Below, piece after piece: positions 60,894 to 64,000 of a stretch of 64,000 nucleotides of DNA. A model generated the notes under the pieces. The model was not told the DNA's origin. It ran no database searches and saw only the letters and a list, made by a program, of their open reading frames with translations. Source of the stretch: an uncultured Bacilli bacterium (GTDB lineage Bacteria; Bacillota_I; Bacilli_A; RF39; UBA660); NCBI GenBank assembly GCA_934102215.1, contig CAKOSH010000008.1, forward strand, positions 1 through 64,000, in the 5' to 3' direction. A program made the position numbers and the translations under genes. Each line of letters opens with the position of its first letter. Positions within the stretch are counted from its first letter, which is position 1.

Positions 60894-61433
60894 TTATTTA
60901 TTCTCATAATTATATAATCCATGTAGCTTTTCTAGTACTACTCTATCTGGATTTTCAAGTACCCAGTCACCATCTTTTTTATTTAATTTAAACTCAACTT
61001 CATAACTTATCTTCTCATTTGTTTTAAGCATATTATCAAGTTTATATTTATTATATTTATCGTTATCATATATTCCATCTGTAGTGAATTCATCTTGATG
61101 ATCATTTAAATAATTATAAGCATCTCTATCAATCTTATATAAATCATATACAGTTACTTTCACAGTAACAGTCGCATTCTCTCCATCAATCTTTTCATCT
61201 TTAACTTCATATTTCATATCTTGATATTGTCTTGTAAGAACATTTCTATAAATATCAGCATTATCACCAGATAAGTTTTCACTAGTTACCTTACTTTCCA
61301 TATCTATTTTTACATTATCACTTAACGAATTATATTGATTTAAATATGCTTCTACCTTACCAGTTGGCGTATTTGATAAACTACATGCACTTAAAGATAA
61401 CAATAATACTACGAATAATAAAATCTTTTTCAT
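60894..61433 (-). CDS. Lipoprotein of unknown function
   Basis: 179 residues. Lipoprotein signal with lipobox LSLSAC (MKKILLFVVLLLSLSAC), then a 160-residue domain with a helical start (KVEAYLNQYNSLSDNVKID) and strands (ENATVTVKVTVYDL, ISYEVEFKLNKKDGDWVLE) in the manner of NTF2-like lipoproteins (DUF4878 or DUF5105 type). AGGAGGAATCG before ATG. Confidence 0.78.
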   Translation of the reverse strand: MKKILLFVVLLLSLSACSLSNTPTGKVEAYLNQYNSLSDNVKIDMESKVTSENLSGDNADIYRNVLTRQYQDMKYEVKDEKIDGENATVTVKVTVYDLYKIDRDAYNYLNDHQDEFTTDGIYDNDKYNKYKLDNMLKTNEKISYEVEFKLNKKDGDWVLENPDRVVLEKLHGLYNYENK

Positions 61434-61479
61434 CGATTCCTCCTAATAATATTGTTACCATTAATTATAAAAATATACA

Positions 61480-62073
61480 TTATGAATTTATTAATTCAAC
61501 TATTTTCTTTAATTTATCATGCTTTTCACTATATTTTTCTTTTATTGAATCAATTAATTTTAAATATTTATCTTTTTCATTATTATTTTTATTAAACCAT
61601 TCATAATATAGATAATCTATTATTTCTTTATTGTTCTTTTCTTTTTCAATATATTTTACTAAATTATTTATTGTAATATTTTCTTTCCTAGTATTATATG
61701 AATATGAAATTTCATTTTTAATAGTCTTATATTCTAACTTATACTTTTGCTTATTTCGCATATCTTCAAGTACATCTTTTTCTTCAATTAAATCTAATTT
61801 ACTTAATTTATCTATTTTACCTTTATTATCAAATTTAATACATATTGTATCTATATCATTACAAAATATACTTGTATAATTAGATAAAGAAATTTTATCA
61901 AGAAAAGTATCATTTACTTTAACTCTACCACTTATTATATTTTCATATACATTATCATTTACTTTAAATACTGGTACTTTCTTTAATACCATAATTTTAT
62001 CCATCTTATTCCATTCATAAAAATTAATTAATTCATTCTTTAAATTCACTTTTATATTGTAAGTATAATTCAT
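61480..62073 (-). CDS. DUF3603-like protein
   Basis: 197 residues, no membrane segment. YTYNIKVNLKNELINFYEW, KVPVFKVNDNVYENI, KIDKLSKLDLIEEKDVLEDM and DYLYYEWFN follow the order of the DUF3603 family of Bacilli (FYEW...DxIxxLKKVPxxKV...YYEW). Function unknown. GAAAGGAAGAAAAA before ATG. Overlaps the upstream membrane protein gene by 41 bases. Confidence 0.7.
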   Translation of the reverse strand: MNYTYNIKVNLKNELINFYEWNKMDKIMVLKKVPVFKVNDNVYENIISGRVKVNDTFLDKISLSNYTSIFCNDIDTICIKFDNKGKIDKLSKLDLIEEKDVLEDMRNKQKYKLEYKTIKNEISYSYNTRKENITINNLVKYIEKEKNNKEIIDYLYYEWFNKNNNEKDKYLKLIDSIKEKYSEKHDKLKKIVELINS

Positions 62074-62275
62074 TTTTTCTTCCTTTCTTTAATGATAATA
62101 TTATTAAAATTATTCCTATAAATATTTTAGTACATTCTATACTTGACACTATATACTTTACATAGTCTAACATACTATATCCCATACGTAATAAATTCAA
62201 GTAAATTATTATATACATTAACGCTGATGATGTTATTATTATTCCTAATATAAAACAAATTATTCTTTTTAACAT
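62033..62275 (-). CDS. Small membrane protein
   Basis: 80 residues with two membrane helices (about 4-27 and 42-62) and a charged tail. Not recognised. Its 3' end overlaps the DUF3603-like start by 41 bases, so the two are probably cotranscribed. Confidence 0.6.
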   Translation of the reverse strand: MLKRIICFILGIIITSSALMYIIIYLNLLRMGYSMLDYVKYIVSSIECTKIFIGIILIILSLKKGRKNELYLQYKSEFKE

Positions 62276-62331
62276 ATTAAAGTATATTTATTTTGATATA
62301 AAAATATTATATAATGATTAAGGTGATTAAA

Positions 62332-63129
62332 ATGGAAATGTTAAAATATATAATACTTGGATTAATACAAGGTCTTACAGAAACTATACCTGTTTCTTCT
62401 AGTGGACACTTAATGATACTAAAAAGACTTATGGATATGAATGTTGATTTTGATACAATTGCGATACTTACTAATTTTGGTTCATTAATAGCGATAGTTA
62501 TATTATTTTGGAATGATTTAGTTAAACTTGTTAAAAATTTCTTTATCTATTTATTTAAGAAAGATAAAAGTGCTAAAAATGATTATAAGTATTGCTGGAT
62601 GATAGTTCTTGGTTGTATTCCAGCTGGTCTAATGGGCCTTGCTGTTAGTAAGTTGGAACTATTTGCGAAGATTGAAAACAATATTAAAATAGTTGGATTA
62701 TCATTAATTATTACTTCAATTCTTCTATTTATTGTAAGAAACTTTAAAGGTAAAAAAAGTGATAATGAAATTGGTGTTCGTGAAGCATTAACAGTTGGTG
62801 CTTTTCAAATAATGGGATTATTTCCAGGCATAAGTAGAAGTGGTTCAACAATAGTTGGCGGTATGAGTAGTGGTCTTAAAAGAGATACTGCATTCAAATA
62901 TTCATTTATGTTGTATATACCAATGAGTATTGCTGCGACAGGACTTGAACTTACAAGTGTTGATTTACATAGTGACTTAATTATTTATTATGCTGTCTCT
63001 ATACTTGTTTCAACAATAGTTACCCTACTTGTAACTAAATGGTTTAGAAAGATAGTTAACAATGGAAAACTTATTTACTTTAGTATTTATTGTTTAATAG
63101 TTGGATTACTTGTTATATTATTCTTATAA
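62332..63129 (+). CDS. uppP: Undecaprenyl-diphosphatase UppP/BacA
   Basis: Recycles the wall lipid carrier by dephosphorylating undecaprenyl diphosphate. About 265 residues, eight or so membrane helices. Signature regions GLIQGLTETIPVSSSGHLMI near the start and GLFPGISRSGSTIVGG in the second half. ATG at 62332 follows AAGGTGATTAAA; an ATG at 62314 precedes that site. Confidence 0.95.
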   Translation: MEMLKYIILGLIQGLTETIPVSSSGHLMILKRLMDMNVDFDTIAILTNFGSLIAIVILFWNDLVKLVKNFFIYLFKKDKSAKNDYKYCWMIVLGCIPAGLMGLAVSKLELFAKIENNIKIVGLSLIITSILLFIVRNFKGKKSDNEIGVREALTVGAFQIMGLFPGISRSGSTIVGGMSSGLKRDTAFKYSFMLYIPMSIAATGLELTSVDLHSDLIIYYAVSILVSTIVTLLVTKWFRKIVNNGKLIYFSIYCLIVGLLVILFL

Positions 63130-63140
63130 TTATGAATTTA

Positions 63141-63172
63141 AAAACTACAATGAAATTAATCGTTGTAGTTTT
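63141..63172. terminator. Terminator of uppP, possibly bidirectional
   Basis: AAAACTACAA / TTGTAGTTTT stem with a 12-base loop between converging uppP and rmuC. Confidence 0.85.
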
Positions 63173-63180
63173 ATTATGAT

Positions 63181-64000
63181 TTAATCTTCTAATTCTTTTA
63201 TACTATTTTCATCTAATTTAACATTATTAATTGAATCAAATCTCTTAGTAATCTTTTCAGTTGTTTTATGAATATTTTCAACGTCATTATTAACTGTTTG
63301 TATAGTTCTTGATAACTTATCCCATCTTTCTCTATATCTTCCAAATTCAATACCTAATTTATTTAATTCATCATGTATTACAGATGTATATTTATCTCTT
63401 TCAAGGCCCATCAACACAGACTGAATAATAGTAAGTAAACTCATAAGTGTAGTTGGAGAAGTTATCCATACTTTCTTACTTGCTGCATACTTTATAATAT
63501 TAGGATGATATGCATTAATTTCAGCAAAAATAGCTTCAGCAGGTAAAAACATAATAGCCTGATTAGTAGTTTCACCATCAATTATATATTTAGAAGCAAT
63601 AGCGTCTATATGTTTTTTAACATCATTATCAAACATCTTACTTCTTTCATTTCTCTCTGTTTCACTAAGTCCTTTTTCAACAAGTCTTCTATAGTTTTCA
63701 AGAGGAAACTTAGAATCAATACATATAGTACCAAGAGGTTCAGGTCCAAAAACTATCGCATCCGCTATAGAAGAATTAGACATTGTATATTGAGTTTTAT
63801 ATATCTTATCATTCTTTTCTCCAAATATTGAAGATAATATATGATAAAGATTAACTTCTCCAAAAATACCTCTACTCTTTTTATCAGTAAGAATACTTTC
63901 AAGAGATACAATTTCATTGCCAAGACCATCTATCTTCTTTTGAGCTTCATCTATTCTAGTAAGTCTATTCATTACTTCAGTAAATGTTTTATTAGTCTTA
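63181..64000 (-). CDS. rmuC: DNA recombination protein RmuC, N-terminus beyond the window
   Basis: The frame stays open to the window edge at 64000, so this is the 3' part of a longer gene; the ATG at 63972 is internal. About 273 residues visible, with a coiled-coil start and the RmuC core: SRGIFGEVNLYHILSSIFG, ADAIVFGP, CIDSKFPLENYRRL, MFLPAEAIFAEI, VWITSPTTLMSLL. The fold is nuclease-like (PD-(D/E)xK); the protein limits DNA inversions. Confidence 0.92.
   Translation of the reverse strand, partial: KTNKTFTEVMNRLTRIDEAQKKIDGLGNEIVSLESILTDKKSRGIFGEVNLYHILSSIFGEKNDKIYKTQYTMSNSSIADAIVFGPEPLGTICIDSKFPLENYRRLVEKGLSETERNERSKMFDNDVKKHIDAIASKYIIDGETTNQAIMFLPAEAIFAEINAYHPNIIKYAASKKVWITSPTTLMSLLTIIQSVLMGLERDKYTSVIHDELNKLGIEFGRYRERWDKLSRTIQTVNNDVENIHKTTEKITKRFDSINNVKLDENSIKELED

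Overview
The window reads as an AT-rich (roughly 30% GC by eye) chromosome segment of a walled, probably anaerobic and possibly spore-forming member of the Bacilli/Erysipelotrichia side of the Firmicutes, most like uncultured gut lineages. Reasons: Gram-positive style Shine-Dalgarno sites, the secG-rnr-smpB and secE-nusG gene orders, RNase Y, a T-box leader, GatCAB, SpoVIF- and YunB-type sporulation proteins, rubrerythrin and a small ferredoxin. Stops include TGA and Trp is TGG, so the code is standard, not the Mycoplasma code. Most genes lie on the minus strand.

Layout. 1-6.6 kb: an Asn T-box leader followed by asnS-aspS-gatC-gatA-gatB. 6.7-13.1 kb: parE-parC (topoisomerase IV) with two proteins of unknown role. 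13.3-18.3 kb: tRNA-Ile and tRNA-Glu, a prepilin, and a translation operon (YgjP-like protease, TrmH-family methylase, rimM, trmD, unknown, hisS). 18.4-27.1 kb: surface and division region with an InlB-repeat protein, ftsA-ftsZ, a lipoprotein with an apparent non-AUG start, and two paralogous TasA-like/DUF6273 surface proteins whose promoters share a seven-G tract. 27.2-28.7 kb: rplK-rplA with an L1-type leader; rplK has a long acidic tail. 28.7-38.9 kb: membrane protein, Zn alcohol dehydrogenase, rubrerythrin, GNAT and inhibitor-like lipoprotein, secE-nusG, secG-rnr-smpB, enolase and a FemAB ligase. 38.9-45.7 kb: SpoVIF, a DsbD-like membrane thioredoxin and its partner, a dehydrogenase, rny, a DacA-like enzyme and small unknowns. 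45.8-47.9 kb: a solitary MvaI/BcnI-type nuclease and a 12-tRNA array. 47.9-53.1 kb: S1 protein, YutH-like, YutD and YunB sporulation-associated genes and low-complexity proteins. 53.1-64 kb: ferredoxin, rluB, a DacF-like enzyme, a NAD salvage cluster (pncA-pncB-nadE-nadD-pncC-nrtR-nadK) behind two palindromic operators, lipoprotein, DUF3603 protein, uppP and the 3' part of rmuC.

How the parts work together. Asn-tRNA supply probably controls both the direct (AsnRS) and the indirect (AspRS plus GatCAB) charging routes through one T-box. The NAD cluster covers nicotinamide deamidation to NAD and NADP, and its Nudix protein has lost catalytic residues, as expected for an NrtR repressor acting on the two matched operators. 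Points most worth checking: the NrtR operators, a LysM-like insertion inside RNase R, the G-tract promoters with a duplicated 3' end at the DUF6273 genes, and the AUC start. All names come from reading the sequence; no database search was run.
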